Assembly: GCF_019430885.1 (NCBI RefSeq)
Contig: NZ_JAHYBZ010000002.1
Coordinates: forward strand, 186,001 to 250,000
DNA length: 64,000 nt
Source of the DNA: Roseomonas alba
Lineage (GTDB): Bacteria > Pseudomonadota > Alphaproteobacteria > Acetobacterales > Acetobacteraceae
Reading direction: 5' to 3'
Position 1 is the first letter of the stretch. Each line of letters opens with the position of its first letter. This document shows, piece by piece, positions 25,407 to 33,711 of the stretch. Under the pieces are notes generated by a model. That model was given only the letters and a program-made list of their open reading frames with translations, was not told where the DNA came from and ran no database searches. Position numbers and translations under genes: made by a program.

Positions 25407-26177
25407 TCAATGATTCCCACGGCTATCCGGATTCGGCGGGATAGTCATGAGTTCCCTGAACTTTACCCGCTCGGGCGCGAACTCCTTCAAGGTGGCGGAG
25501 CGATTCTCGAGTTCGCCGATGAAGCGTTCCACGTCGTCGAGATGAAGATCGTTGAAGTCCGTGAAGCTGTACCGCCACCAGCGGAGTGTCAGAAGCCTAT
25601 CGATATGGGCTTCGGCGAAACGAAATCGTAACAATTTGGCTGGATTTCCACCGACGACCGCATAGGGCGATACGTCCTTTGTGACTACGGCGCCCGCAGC
25701 GATGACCGCCCCATCACCAATCCTGACGCCCGGCATGATGGTCGCGTTCGCACCGATCCAGACATCATGGCCAATCACAGGGGATGCCTTCTGCGGGTTC
25801 GGTTGCTGATTTGTAAAAGAAATTCCGATATCGTCGCAGTGAGATCTAAGAATAGAAAACGTCTTATCGTACATAAAGGAAGAAGTGGACACATAATCCA
25901 GTGTATGTCGAGGGCCGGGAATCTGCAGGCCGGCCGCTATAGAACAATATCTTCCTATGGATATATCAAGTGGAAGTGGAGACCAGGAGTATGAGAAGCT
26001 TCCGATGCAAGGAAGATTCAGGCCGATCAGTATCCCGCAGTATGGTTCTGCCGATGCCTCGGCAAGGAAGTTAACACGATCTCCCTGCTTGAAGCGCAGG
26101 CCCATTGGGTGTTTCGAGAAAAAGATCCGCCGACGAGCCAGCCACTCGATTTGATTGTGATTCAACAAGATCTGCAT
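25407..26177 (-). CDS. CatB/VatD-related O-acetyltransferase (left-handed beta-helix), foreign-looking
   Basis: A 256-residue hexapeptide-repeat acyltransferase of the xenobiotic/polysaccharide O-acetyltransferase type, using acetyl-CoA. Diagnostic stretches are [29 protein letters not shown] (catalytic-type histidine in PRH), [52 protein letters not shown] and FRF. The likely role is acetylation of a surface polysaccharide or a small molecule. Base composition is far lower in G+C than all neighbours and the codons are unlike theirs (many AGA, ATA, TTA, TAT), which suggests recent acquisition. The start is uncertain: 26177 lies where the composition changes and has a weak ribosome-binding site; 26285 is an alternative. 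Confidence 0.85.
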   Translation of the reverse strand: MQILLNHNQIEWLARRRIFFSKHPMGLRFKQGDRVNFLAEASAEPYCGILIGLNLPCIGSFSYSWSPLPLDISIGRYCSIAAGLQIPGPRHTLDYVSTSSFMYDKTFSILRSHCDDIGISFTNQQPNPQKASPVIGHDVWIGANATIMPGVRIGDGAVIAAGAVVTKDVSPYAVVGGNPAKLLRFRFAEAHIDRLLTLRWWRYSFTDFNDLHLDDVERFIGELENRSATLKEFAPERVKFRELMTIPPNPDSRGNH

Positions 26178-26450
26178 CTGGAATTCCGGTGCTGGAGCAG
26201 GATGGCGCGCAGTACGTGCCGGACGAGAGATGATCTCCCACGCCTTCAGGCGCTTTGAAAGGGGGATGAGGACTGCGCCAACCATTCCGGCCCGAGAGGG
26301 ACGACCTCCAAGGCAACGGTGACTGGATTGCTTTGCACTCCCGGTGGAGCGGCAGCAATCCACCAAGCACAATCTGTCCTACACCACGCGATGGGATGCG
26401 ACCCGGACGGGCAGTCGATGCAGGCTGATGCCGTTCGATCGGAAGCAGCG
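26178..26450. other. Gene-free stretch next to the low-G+C gene
   Basis: This 273-base stretch separates the acetyltransferase start from the stop of the VOC gene. Open frames here have no recognisable protein sequence. No inverted repeat or duplicated target site delimiting an insertion was found by eye. Confidence 0.5.
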
Positions 26451-26852
26451 CTAGCGTAAGGACTGAGGGCGGTGGCACACGCAGCACAGCTTGTTGCCGT
26501 CAGGGTCGCGCAGATAAGCACCGTAATAGTCGGGGTGGTAGTGCGGGCGCAGGCCCGGGGCGCCTTCATCCGTGCCGCCATGGGCCAGGGCGGTGGCGTG
26601 GAAGCGGTCCACGGTGGCGCGGTCGGGGGCTTCGAAGGCGATGGTCACGCCGTTGCCGACCGTGGCGTCCTCGCGGTTGATCGGGCGAAGGATCCAGAAT
26701 TGCGGTGTCGTATCCGGTCCTGCGGCATAGCCGGCATAGCCGCGCTCCAGGTCCGATTCCTGCCGCGTCACCCCCAGCTTGGCCAGCAGCGGGTCGTAGA
26801 AGGCAACGGCACGGCGGATGTCGTTGGTGCCAAGCGTGGTGTGGCTGTACAT
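26451..26852 (-). CDS. VOC-superfamily (glyoxalase-like) protein
   Basis: A 133-residue vicinal-oxygen-chelate protein with two beta-alpha-beta-beta-beta units. Diagnostic stretches are HTTLGTNDIRRAVAFYDPLLAKLG at the start and HPDYYGAYLRDPDGNKLCCVCH at the end, the latter holding the usual metal-ligand glutamate/histidine region. Members include glyoxalases, ring-cleavage dioxygenases and resistance proteins; the specific activity cannot be told. A GGAGGAGG ribosome-binding site precedes the ATG at 26852. It lies divergent from rplM. Confidence 0.88.
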   Translation of the reverse strand: MYSHTTLGTNDIRRAVAFYDPLLAKLGVTRQESDLERGYAGYAAGPDTTPQFWILRPINREDATVGNGVTIAFEAPDRATVDRFHATALAHGGTDEGAPGLRPHYHPDYYGAYLRDPDGNKLCCVCHRPQSLR

Positions 26853-26968
26853 GGGCGCGGCCTCCTCCGCCGCGGCGGCACCATAGCCAAGCCGGTTTGA
26901 TCCGGGTTGCGCATCGGGGCAGGGGATTGCGGTAGCGGGATACCGCCTCGATCAATCGCAGGCTGTGC

Positions 26969-26997
26969 TTGACTTTCCGGCCGCATGCCGCGATAAG
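26969..26997 (+). promoter_or_regulatory. Probable sigma-70 promoter of rplM-rpsI
   Basis: TTGACT (26969-26974) and GATAAG (26992-26997) are spaced by 17 bases, close to the vegetative consensus, about 37 bases before the rplM start codon. Confidence 0.6.
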
Positions 26998-27033
26998 CCC
27001 CGCCACTTCTCCAGTCATACCCTTGGAACACCG

Positions 27034-27519
27034 ATGCTCACGAGACAGACCACCTCGCTGAAGCCGGCGGATGTGAAGAAGGCCTGGGTGTTGATCGATG
27101 CGGACGGGCTCGTGCTCGGCCGCCTCGCGACCCTGGTGGCCAACCGGCTCCGCGGCAAGCACAAGGCGCAGTTCACCCCGCATGTGGATTGCGGCGACCA
27201 TGTCGTCATCATCAATGCCCGCAAGGTCCGCGTGACCGGTGCGAAGGCGGAGCAGAAGGTGTTCTACTGGCACACCGGCTACGCCGGCGGCATCAAGCAG
27301 CGCACCGTGCGCGAGCGCCTCGAGAGCAAGTACCCCGAGCGGGTCATCGAGAAGGCGGTCGAGCGCATGATCACCCGTGGCCCCCTCGGCCGCGCCCAGA
27401 TGCGCAACCTGCATGTCTATGCCGGTGCCGAGCACCCGCATGCCGGCCAGACGCCCGAGGCGCTGGACGTCGCGGCGCTCAACCGGAAGAACTCCGTTCT
27501 CGTGAAGAAGGCGGCCTGA
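27034..27519 (+). CDS. rplM: Large-subunit ribosomal protein uL13
   Basis: A 161-residue L13 protein, which binds 23S rRNA early in 50S assembly. Family motifs are [62 protein letters not shown] and [32 protein letters not shown]. The start at 27034 is chosen by alignment to the usual short N-terminus; an upstream ATG at 26965 falls in the promoter. It is followed by rpsI after 4 bases, the usual pairing. Confidence 0.97.
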   Translation: MLTRQTTSLKPADVKKAWVLIDADGLVLGRLATLVANRLRGKHKAQFTPHVDCGDHVVIINARKVRVTGAKAEQKVFYWHTGYAGGIKQRTVRERLESKYPERVIEKAVERMITRGPLGRAQMRNLHVYAGAEHPHAGQTPEALDVAALNRKNSVLVKKAA

Positions 27520-27523
27520 GTCC

Positions 27524-28009
27524 ATGAGCGAGACCCGTACCCTCGCGGACCTCAAGGAGCTCGTCGCCGGCACCCCGGCGGCGCCCGAGGCCGCGATCAA
27601 GCGCGAACCCAAGCGTGACGCCCAGGGCCGCGCCTATGCCACCGGTCGCCGTAAGGACGCCGTGGCCCGCGTCTGGGTGAAGCCCGGCAAGGGCAGCATC
27701 GAGATCAACGGCAGGACGCAGTCGAAGTACTTCGCGCGTCCTGTGCTGCGCATGCTGATCACCCAGCCCTTCCTGGTGGCCGACCGCTACCAGCAGTTCG
27801 ACGTGGTGTGCTCGGTGGTCGGCGGTGGCCTGTCCGGCCAGGCCGGCGCGGTGCGCCACGGCATCTCCCGTGCGCTCTGCAACTACGAGCCCGAGCTGCG
27901 CGCGATCCTCAAGAAGGCCGGCTTCCTGACCCGCGACCCCCGCGTCGTGGAGCGCAAGAAGTACGGCAAGGCGAAGGCGCGACGTTCCTTCCAGTTCAGC
28001 AAGCGCTGA
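27524..28009 (+). CDS. rpsI: Small-subunit ribosomal protein uS9
   Basis: A 161-residue S9 protein, whose C-terminal tail reaches the P-site tRNA. After a variable acidic N-terminal extension of about 35 residues, common in alphaproteobacteria, come [46 protein letters not shown] and the basic tail [26 protein letters not shown]. It lies 4 bases after rplM and is cotranscribed with it. A TGACGCCG/CGGCGTCA stem (28007-28028) overlaps its stop codon and may act as a terminator. Confidence 0.97.
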   Translation: MSETRTLADLKELVAGTPAAPEAAIKREPKRDAQGRAYATGRRKDAVARVWVKPGKGSIEINGRTQSKYFARPVLRMLITQPFLVADRYQQFDVVCSVVGGGLSGQAGAVRHGISRALCNYEPELRAILKKAGFLTRDPRVVERKKYGKAKARRSFQFSKR

Positions 28010-28150
28010 CGCCGGCGGATCGGCGTCACGCGCCGGTCCCGCCTACGCAGGACTGTCATGCAGATGGGGTGGATCCGCGAGGGTCCGCCCCTCTTGCATT
28101 TCGGGCCGCTTTTCGCGGCACACTATCCACGCAACGGAGGTCCATATCCC

Positions 28151-29116
28151 ATGGCCAAGACCCCCACGGTGTTCATCGACGGCGAGGCCGGCACGACCGG
28201 CCTGCAGATCCGCGAGCGGCTGGCGGCGAACCCGCATGTCGCCCTGCGTTCGATCGCGCCCGACCGCCGAAAGGACGCCGGGGCGCGCCGCGAGATGATG
28301 GAGGAGGTGGACCTCGTCATCCTCTGCCTGCCTGACGACGCGGCGAAGGAAAGCGCGGCGCTGGCCGCTTCGCTGGGCGCCAAGGCGCCGAAGCTGCTCG
28401 ATGCCTCGACCGCGCATCGCGTCGATCCGACCTGGGCCTACGGCCTGGCGGAGCTGACGCCGGATCAGCCGGCGGCGATCGCGGCGGCGCAGAACGTGTC
28501 CAATCCGGGCTGCTACCCGACCGGCGCGATCCTGATGCTGCGTCCGCTGGTCGAGGCCGGGATCATGGCCGCCGACCATCCCATCACGGTCAATGCCGTG
28601 TCGGGCTACACCGGCGGCGGCAAGTCCATGGTCGCGGCCTATGAGGCCCGCACGGCGCCGGATTTCGAGATGTATGGCCTCGGCCTGCATCACAAGCACC
28701 TGCCGGAACTGCAGAAGTACTCCCTGCTGTCGCGCCGGCCGATTTTCGTCCCGGCCGTCGCGGATTATGCGCAGGGCATGCTGGACGCGATTCCGCTGCA
28801 TCTCGACATGCTGGAGAAGCGTGTGACGCCGGCGGAGATCGAGGCATTGCTCGCCGCGCGCTATGCCGGCAGCGAATACGTCCGCGTCGTGCCCGCCGAG
28901 GGCAACGGCAAGATCGAGCCGCAGGCGCTGAACGGCACCAACGGGCTCGAGATCCGGGTCTTCGGGGATGCGGCGCTGGGCCAGGCGGTGCTGGTCGCGC
29001 GCTTCGACAACCTCGGCAAGGGCGCGTCGGGGGCGGCGGTGCAGAATCTCGGATTGATGCTCGGGATTCCGGTGAACGCCAGCCTGCCGGTGGCGACGCC
29101 GCACGCGGCGGAGTGA
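28151..29116 (+). CDS. argC: N-acetyl-gamma-glutamyl-phosphate reductase (ArgC type 2)
   Basis: A 321-residue NADPH-dependent reductase of arginine biosynthesis, converting N-acetylglutamyl phosphate to the semialdehyde. The N-terminal [19 protein letters not shown] and the catalytic-cysteine motif [20 protein letters not shown] identify the shorter type-2 form. YTGGGKSMV and [12 protein letters not shown] are also typical. The ATG at 28151 follows a CGGAGG ribosome-binding site and a 141-base gap after rpsI, so it may have its own promoter. Confidence 0.95.
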   Translation: MAKTPTVFIDGEAGTTGLQIRERLAANPHVALRSIAPDRRKDAGARREMMEEVDLVILCLPDDAAKESAALAASLGAKAPKLLDASTAHRVDPTWAYGLAELTPDQPAAIAAAQNVSNPGCYPTGAILMLRPLVEAGIMAADHPITVNAVSGYTGGGKSMVAAYEARTAPDFEMYGLGLHHKHLPELQKYSLLSRRPIFVPAVADYAQGMLDAIPLHLDMLEKRVTPAEIEALLAARYAGSEYVRVVPAEGNGKIEPQALNGTNGLEIRVFGDAALGQAVLVARFDNLGKGASGAAVQNLGLMLGIPVNASLPVATPHAAE

Positions 29117-29125
29117 GGCGGAACC

Positions 29126-29168
29126 GGAGAGGGGCGTTGCCCCTCTCCACCAGCCCCCATCGGGGGGC
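29126..29168. repeat. Divergent member of the modular hairpin family
   Basis: Hairpin GGAGAGGGGC/GCCCCTCTCC with a GTT loop (29126-29148) is preceded by GGAACC-like bases, as in the left ends at 15091 and 50748. A second hairpin GCCCCC/GGGGGC (29153-29168) follows. It lies between the convergent argC and the small lipoprotein gene and may terminate both. Confidence 0.6.
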
Positions 29169-29201
29169 CTGATCCGATGTCCTTCCCTCGTGCGGCGCCC
29201 C

Positions 29202-29537
29202 TCAGTGACCGCAATTCGGCGCCGCGACGCCGTTCACCGTGCTGTAGCGGCCATTTGACGTGACGGTGCGCACGCAGGTGCCGGACGCCGCATGCCACCA
29301 ATACGCGGTCAGTCCGCGTTGGCGGGCCACGGCGAAGCCGCGCTGCTGCATCTCGCTCTCGCCAGAGGATGCCCGCGCGCCCTGAAGGTCGGCGACATTG
29401 GGCGCCGCCGGCGGCGTGACGGGCTGCACCACCGCGGGCGTGGCGACCGGCGGCGGCGCCGAGGAACCGCCGCAGGCGGCAAGGCCGAGCAGCGCGCCCA
29501 GGGCGACGCTGCCGCGCAACAGGGAGCTTACGGTCAT
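29202..29537 (-). CDS. Small putative lipoprotein
   Basis: A 111-residue protein I cannot assign to a named family. The start at 29537 yields a lipoprotein signal with lipobox LAAC (Cys22), followed by a Pro/Ala/Val-rich linker (about residues 25-55). A compact C-terminal domain has conserved-looking aromatic and cysteine residues: RGLTAYWWHAASGTCVRTV, GRYSTVN. It should be membrane-anchored in the periplasm or outer membrane. It lies 116 bases after flgH on the same strand, so it may or may not belong to that operon. Confidence 0.75.
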   Translation of the reverse strand: MTVSSLLRGSVALGALLGLAACGGSSAPPPVATPAVVQPVTPPAAPNVADLQGARASSGESEMQQRGFAVARQRGLTAYWWHAASGTCVRTVTSNGRYSTVNGVAAPNCGH

Positions 29538-29653
29538 CGTGCTTCTCCGGATCGGTGACGACGCCGCAAGGCTCCGAAACGACGGACCGCGGCGCAATCC
29601 AGGCGCCGCAGCCAGTATCCGCTTTGCGCAGCCGCGCCCCGCGCGCGGCCGCG

Positions 29654-30397
29654 TCAGAACGGCAGGATGATGTCGAGCAGCTCCTGCCCGGTGCGCGGCC
29701 GCTGCACGTCACTGATCGTGCCGCGCCCGCCATAGGAGATGCGCGCCTCGGCCAGCCGATCATGCCGGATCGTGTTGTCGGAGGCGATGTCCTGCGGGCG
29801 GATCACGCCGCCGATCGTGAGGTCGCGCAGCTCACTGTTCACCCGCATCTGCTGCCGGCCCATCAGCACCAGGTTCCCGTTCGGCAGCACCTGCGTCACG
29901 GTCGCGGCGACGCGCAGCGTCACCGTCTCATTGCGTCGGATCTGGCCGGTGCCGTTCACGCCGCTGGTGGAATTGGCCTCGACCAGCCGCGACGGGTCGA
30001 TGCCCGCGGGGAACAGCCGACCATAGGAGGCCTGCAGGCCGAGCATCTGCGGAATGCCCATCCCCTCGCTGTTGTCGCGCGACCGGATGGTGCGGTTCTC
30101 CAGCTCGGCCTCGTCGGCGACCGAGACCAGCACGGTGACCAGGTCGCCCACCGTCGCGGCGCGCTGGTCGCGCAGGAAGGTCCGGCTGCCCGGCCGCCAC
30201 AAGGAATTGTTGGCGAGCGGCGGGTCCTGCGGGTTCGGCATGGGCATGGACACCGGCCGCCAGCGCGGGTCCGAGGTTGGGTTGGTTACGCTCGCCATCT
30301 CGGGCGGGTCGCCCAGGCGGGACAGCCGCTCCGCCCCCGAACAGGCGATGGTCGCGAGCGGCATCATCATCAGCAGCAGCCTGCGCATGGTCTTCAC
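29654..30397 (-). CDS. flgH: Flagellar L-ring protein FlgH
   Basis: A 247-residue L-ring protein, which forms the outer-membrane bushing of the flagellar rod. Typical segments are NNSLWRPGSRTFLRDQRAATVGDLVTVLVS, TVTLRVAATVTQVLPNGNLVLMGRQQMRVNSELRDLTIGGVIRPQDI and the ending ISYGGRGTISDVQRPRTGQELLDIILPF. The N-terminal signal ends in TIAC, an imperfect lipobox at Cys19. Its ATG overlaps the flgA stop by 4 bases (ATGA). It is the last gene of the flgF-flgG-flgA-flgH unit; flgI is not adjacent. Confidence 0.96.
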   Translation of the reverse strand: MKTMRRLLLMMMPLATIACSGAERLSRLGDPPEMASVTNPTSDPRWRPVSMPMPNPQDPPLANNSLWRPGSRTFLRDQRAATVGDLVTVLVSVADEAELENRTIRSRDNSEGMGIPQMLGLQASYGRLFPAGIDPSRLVEANSTSGVNGTGQIRRNETVTLRVAATVTQVLPNGNLVLMGRQQMRVNSELRDLTIGGVIRPQDIASDNTIRHDRLAEARISYGGRGTISDVQRPRTGQELLDIILPF

Positions 30398-31344
30398 CTC
30401 CGCGCGCTCTGGAGGGGCACGCTGCCGATCATCACGCGCACCCGGCCCGGCCCGATCGCCTCGGCCTCGACGACGCTGCGGGAGAGCAGGTTCATCACCG
30501 GGATGCGCTCGCCGCGCGCCGCGCTGTCCATGGCGCGGCCCTGCGCGGTCAGCGACAGGCCGGGCCCTTCGAGAATCATCAGCACCATCTGGTTCTTGGC
30601 GACGATCGACGGCGCCGTGAGGTCCGCCGTCATGAAGGGCAGCTCCGCCGCGATCGGGCGCCGGAGCTGCTTGCCGCGCACCTGCTCCGCGCGCTGTGCG
30701 GTGCCGGGACGCACGCGTTCGGATCGCATGCGGATCTCGCGCAGATCGCCAGGGCTGACGATGTCGCCCACGGCCAGGCGGCGCGTCGCCACCACCACCG
30801 GCACGGTGGTCAGCGCGCGGCCGGCGATGCGCCCGCGCCAGGTCGCCATGCCATCCGCGGCGACCACCAGCGTTGCCGCGAAGCGCCGCGTGCTCGGCTC
30901 GTAATGCGCCGCTTCCACCATGGCCTGCGGCAGCGCGGCGAGCGGCACGGCGGGCGGGGCGAAGCCCGGCAGTTCGAGCTCGGCCTCCGGGTCCATGCCG
31001 AGGCGCACCAGTTCTTCCCGCAGCAGGCTTTCCACCTCCTCGCGCGGGAAGGGACGGCCGGGGCGTTCGACGATGCTGCGCTCCTCGCCGGAGAGCGGCC
31101 GCCAGGCCAGGCCATGTCGCCGCGCAATGGCCGAAAGCTGCGCGGCATCGAGCATGAAGCGCCGCCCCGGCGCCGGCGCCGCGCCGATCGTCGCCGTGCC
31201 GAGATCGCCGGGATTGTCGAACAGGTCGCCGAGCCGCAGCACCGGGTCCTCGACGAGGACGAGCGGCTTCGGCGCCGGCGGAACTCCCTGCGCGCGCGCC
31301 GGCGCGGCGAGCAGCGGCAGCAGGAACAGGCCACGCCGGCGCAT
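30394..31344 (-). CDS. flgA: Flagellar P-ring assembly chaperone FlgA
   Basis: A 316-residue periplasmic protein needed for P-ring (FlgI) assembly. A signal peptide (RRRGLFLLPLLAAPARAQ) is followed by an N-terminal extension and a C-terminal SAF-type domain with TTVPVVVATRRLAVGDIVSPGDLREIRM, GKQLRRPIAAELPFMTADLTAP and NLLSRSVVEAEAIGPGRVRV. It is somewhat longer than enterobacterial FlgA. The start codon overlaps the flgG stop (TGATG) and the end overlaps flgH, so translation is coupled on both sides. Confidence 0.93.
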   Translation of the reverse strand: MRRRGLFLLPLLAAPARAQGVPPAPKPLVLVEDPVLRLGDLFDNPGDLGTATIGAAPAPGRRFMLDAAQLSAIARRHGLAWRPLSGEERSIVERPGRPFPREEVESLLREELVRLGMDPEAELELPGFAPPAVPLAALPQAMVEAAHYEPSTRRFAATLVVAADGMATWRGRIAGRALTTVPVVVATRRLAVGDIVSPGDLREIRMRSERVRPGTAQRAEQVRGKQLRRPIAAELPFMTADLTAPSIVAKNQMVLMILEGPGLSLTAQGRAMDSAARGERIPVMNLLSRSVVEAEAIGPGRVRVMIGSVPLQSARR

Positions 31345-32129
31345 CAGCGGAGCCTCGTCAGGGTGGAGAGCATCTCGTCGGAGGCGGTGATGACGCGGGA
31401 GTTCATCTCATAGGCGCGCTGCGCCGTGATCAGCGCGGTGATCTCCTGCACGACGTTGACGTTGGAGGTCTCGATGAAGCCCTGCATGGTCTGGCCGTAG
31501 CCGACCGCGCCGGGCGATCCCTGCTGCGCCTCGCCGGATGCCGGCGTGGCGAGGAACAGGTTGTCGCCCACCGCCTCCAGCCCGCCTTCATTGGCGAAGA
31601 TGGCGAGCTGGATCTGCCCGACATTCTGCGGCTGGGTCTGGCCGTCGATCTTCGCCAGCACCTCGCCATTCGCGTTGATGGTCACATCGCGCGCATTGGC
31701 CGGGATGGTGATGCCGGGATTCACGATGAAGCCTTCGGCCGTGACGATGGTGCCCTCCGCGCTCAGCCCGAAGGTGCCGTCGCGCGTATAGGCGGTCTCG
31801 CCCGAAGGAAGCTGGATCTGGAAGTAGCCATTGCCGCGGATGGCGAGGTCGAAGCGGTTCTCGGTCTGCTGCAGGTTGCCCTGCTCGCTGATCCGGTACA
31901 CCGCCGCCGTGCGCACGCCGAGGCCGATCTGCGCGCCCGAGGGCAGCACCGTCCCGGTATCGGCGGATTGCGACCCGGTGCGCCGCAGGTTCTGGTAGAC
32001 GAGGTCCTGGAATTCCGCGCGCCGCCGCTTGTAGCCGGTGGTCGACAGGTTCGCGATGTTGTTCGAGATGACCTCGACATTGTTCTGCTGGGCCTGCATG
32101 CCCGTGGCGGCGGTGTGCAGCGATCGCAT
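31344..32129 (-). CDS. flgG: Flagellar distal rod protein FlgG
   Basis: A 261-residue distal-rod protein at the usual FlgG length. The rod/hook N-terminal motif MRSLHTAATGMQAQQNNVEVISNNIANLSTTGYKRRRAEFQDL and the C-terminal coiled region GFIETSNVNVVQEITALITAQRAYEMNSRVITASDEMLSTLTRLR are intact. The middle forms the D1 domain (NRFDLAIRGNGYFQIQLPSGETAYTRDGTF). It sits between flgF and flgA. A 117-base gap carrying a hairpin element separates it from flgF. Confidence 0.97.
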   Translation of the reverse strand: MRSLHTAATGMQAQQNNVEVISNNIANLSTTGYKRRRAEFQDLVYQNLRRTGSQSADTGTVLPSGAQIGLGVRTAAVYRISEQGNLQQTENRFDLAIRGNGYFQIQLPSGETAYTRDGTFGLSAEGTIVTAEGFIVNPGITIPANARDVTINANGEVLAKIDGQTQPQNVGQIQLAIFANEGGLEAVGDNLFLATPASGEAQQGSPGAVGYGQTMQGFIETSNVNVVQEITALITAQRAYEMNSRVITASDEMLSTLTRLR

Positions 32130-32209
32130 TGGGGCGGATCCTTATGAGCGTGATGGCCGCAGGTGCGAATGCACCGGAGGTCTGAATCACGCGATCAAAC
32201 AAGAGGCTG

Positions 32210-32250
32210 GAGCGTGATTGGTGAACGAAGGTGAACCAATCACGCTCTAG
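32210..32250. repeat. CTAGAGC-type inverted repeat, copy 1
   Basis: GAGCGTGATTGGT (32210-32222) and ACCAATCACGCTC (32235-32247) form a 13-base-pair perfect stem in the flgF-flgG gap. The CTAG end at 32247-32250 supplies the flgF stop codon, read as TAG on the minus strand. A second CTAGAGC-ended repeat lies at 41442-41509 and also supplies a stop codon. Confidence 0.7.
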
Positions 32251-32990
32251 GACCGGCGGCGCAGGATGCGCTCGACCGCGGTGGACAGGCGCTCGCCCTC
32301 GCGCTCGGCGAATTGGGCGGCGTATTGGAATTCGCGGAGCTCCGCGGTCAGGCGCGTCATTTCCAGGATCGGGCGGACATTGCTGCCCTCCAGTGACCCC
32401 TGGACGACCGTGGGGCGTTCGATCGGCTGGGGCTGCTCGCCCCCGGCGTCGAAGTTGCGGTCGCCCTCGGCGCGCAGGGATTGCGGATTGGCGAAGTTCA
32501 CTACGCGCAGCCGGCCGAGCGTGCCGTTCTCGCTGCGGATGGCGCCGTCGCCCTGTATGGTGATGCGCGTGTCGTTGGGGGACACGGCGATGGGCTGCTG
32601 CTGGTCGCTCAGCACCGGGTTGCCCTCCATGTCCACGATCCTGCCGCCATCGCCGATGGTGAAGCGGCCGGCGCGGGTGAAGCGCTCGCCGCGCGGGGTC
32701 TCGACCGCGAAGAAGCCTTCGCCGCTGATCGCGACATCGAGCGGATTGCCGGTGCTCTGCAACGGGCCGGCCTCCATCTCGCGCCAGGTGGCGCGGTCCT
32801 GAACGAAGGCGACGTTGCGGCCGCCAGTCGGCGTTTCCGTTCCGGTCTGGCGCGAGACGAATTCCGCGAATACCGGCCGCATGGCGCGGAAGCCGGGCGT
32901 GTCGGCATTGGCGACGTTGTGCGCCAGCACCTCGGTGGCGCGGCTCTGCAACGCCAGGCGCGACAGGATGATGTAGCCGGGGCCGTCCAT
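32247..32990 (-). CDS. flgF: Flagellar proximal rod protein FlgF
   Basis: A 247-residue proximal-rod protein. The N-terminal rod motif appears as YIILSRLALQSRATEVLAHNVANADTPGFRAMRPVFAEF, and the central NPLDVAISGEGFFAVETPRGERFTRAGRFTIGDGGRIV is typical of FlgF/FlgG. The C-terminal region (EGSNVRPILEMTRLTAELREFQYAAQFAEREGERLSTAVERIL) is the rod coiled segment. It is the first gene of the minus-strand rod/ring unit, divergent from fliL across 178 bases. Its stop codon is formed by a repeat element. Confidence 0.95.
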   Translation of the reverse strand: MDGPGYIILSRLALQSRATEVLAHNVANADTPGFRAMRPVFAEFVSRQTGTETPTGGRNVAFVQDRATWREMEAGPLQSTGNPLDVAISGEGFFAVETPRGERFTRAGRFTIGDGGRIVDMEGNPVLSDQQQPIAVSPNDTRITIQGDGAIRSENGTLGRLRVVNFANPQSLRAEGDRNFDAGGEQPQPIERPTVVQGSLEGSNVRPILEMTRLTAELREFQYAAQFAEREGERLSTAVERILRRRS

Positions 32991-33168
32991 GTGGTGCTCT
33001 CCGTTCCCGCGACCGCTGGCGCAACCGGCGTGCCAGCCCCGGGACGGGTTTCCGCCGGCATTTGCTGCCGGGAGGCGGCAGGGCTGGCCCCGGCACCCGG
33101 CAGCACGGGCCTCTGCAAGTCTTCCTTAACGGCGCTGAGGGATGCTGCCCGGATGCAGGAGGCATGGC

Positions 33169-33711
33169 ATGGCAACGGCAGCAGCGGCCGAGGCGATTGA
33201 CGCAGCGGAAGGCAAGGGCGGCGGGGGCAGGAAGAAGCTGATCCTCATCGTCCTGCCGCTGCTCCTGGCCGGGATCGGGGCGGGGCTGTGGTTCAGCGGT
33301 ATCCTGCCGAAGCTGCTCGGCATGGGCGCGCATGACGCGGCGGCCGGACACGGCGAACAGCCGCAGGCCGAGGCGCCACGCCCACCCGTCTTCTTCGAGA
33401 TGCCGGACATCATCACCAACCTGAACGCCTCCGGCCGCCGCCCCGTCTATGTGAAGCTGCGCAGCAAGCTCGAGATCACGCGCGCCGAGGATGCCGCGGC
33501 GATCCAGACCGCGATGCCGCGGCTGCTCGACCTGTTCCAGACCCATCTGCGGGAGATGCGCCCCGAGGAGTTGCGCGGTTCCGCCGGTACCCAGCGCCTG
33601 CGGGAGGAGCTGATCGCGCGCGCCAACATCGCCGTCGCCCCGCCGCCGGGCAGCACCCAACCCGCACCGCGCGTCACCGACGTGCTGTTCCTCGAGATGC
33701 TCGTCCAATGA
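33169..33711 (+). CDS. fliL: Flagellar basal-body protein FliL
   Basis: A 180-residue inner-membrane protein that supports stator function. A short cytoplasmic start ends in GGGGRKK, then one transmembrane helix (about residues 23-43, LILIVLPLLLAGIGAGLWF), then a periplasmic domain with VFFEMPDIITNLNASGRRPVYVKLRSKLEI and LFLEMLVQ. The start at 33169 fits an AGGAGG ribosome-binding site at 33157-33162. Its stop overlaps the fliM start (ATGA). It opens the fliL-fliM-motE-cheY-cheZ unit. Confidence 0.95.
   Translation: MATAAAAEAIDAAEGKGGGGRKKLILIVLPLLLAGIGAGLWFSGILPKLLGMGAHDAAAGHGEQPQAEAPRPPVFFEMPDIITNLNASGRRPVYVKLRSKLEITRAEDAAAIQTAMPRLLDLFQTHLREMRPEELRGSAGTQRLREELIARANIAVAPPPGSTQPAPRVTDVLFLEMLVQ

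Noticed and set aside
26178..26487. Possible gene remnant between the acetyltransferase and VOC genes
   Set aside because: The frames have no recognisable motif and no ribosome-binding site. The stretch may be a scar of the acquired gene but cannot be supported as a pseudogene.
31588..33708. 706-codon antisense/alternate frame across flgG, flgF and fliL
   Set aside because: It crosses a divergent promoter and three convincing flagellar genes, and its translation has no domain pattern.
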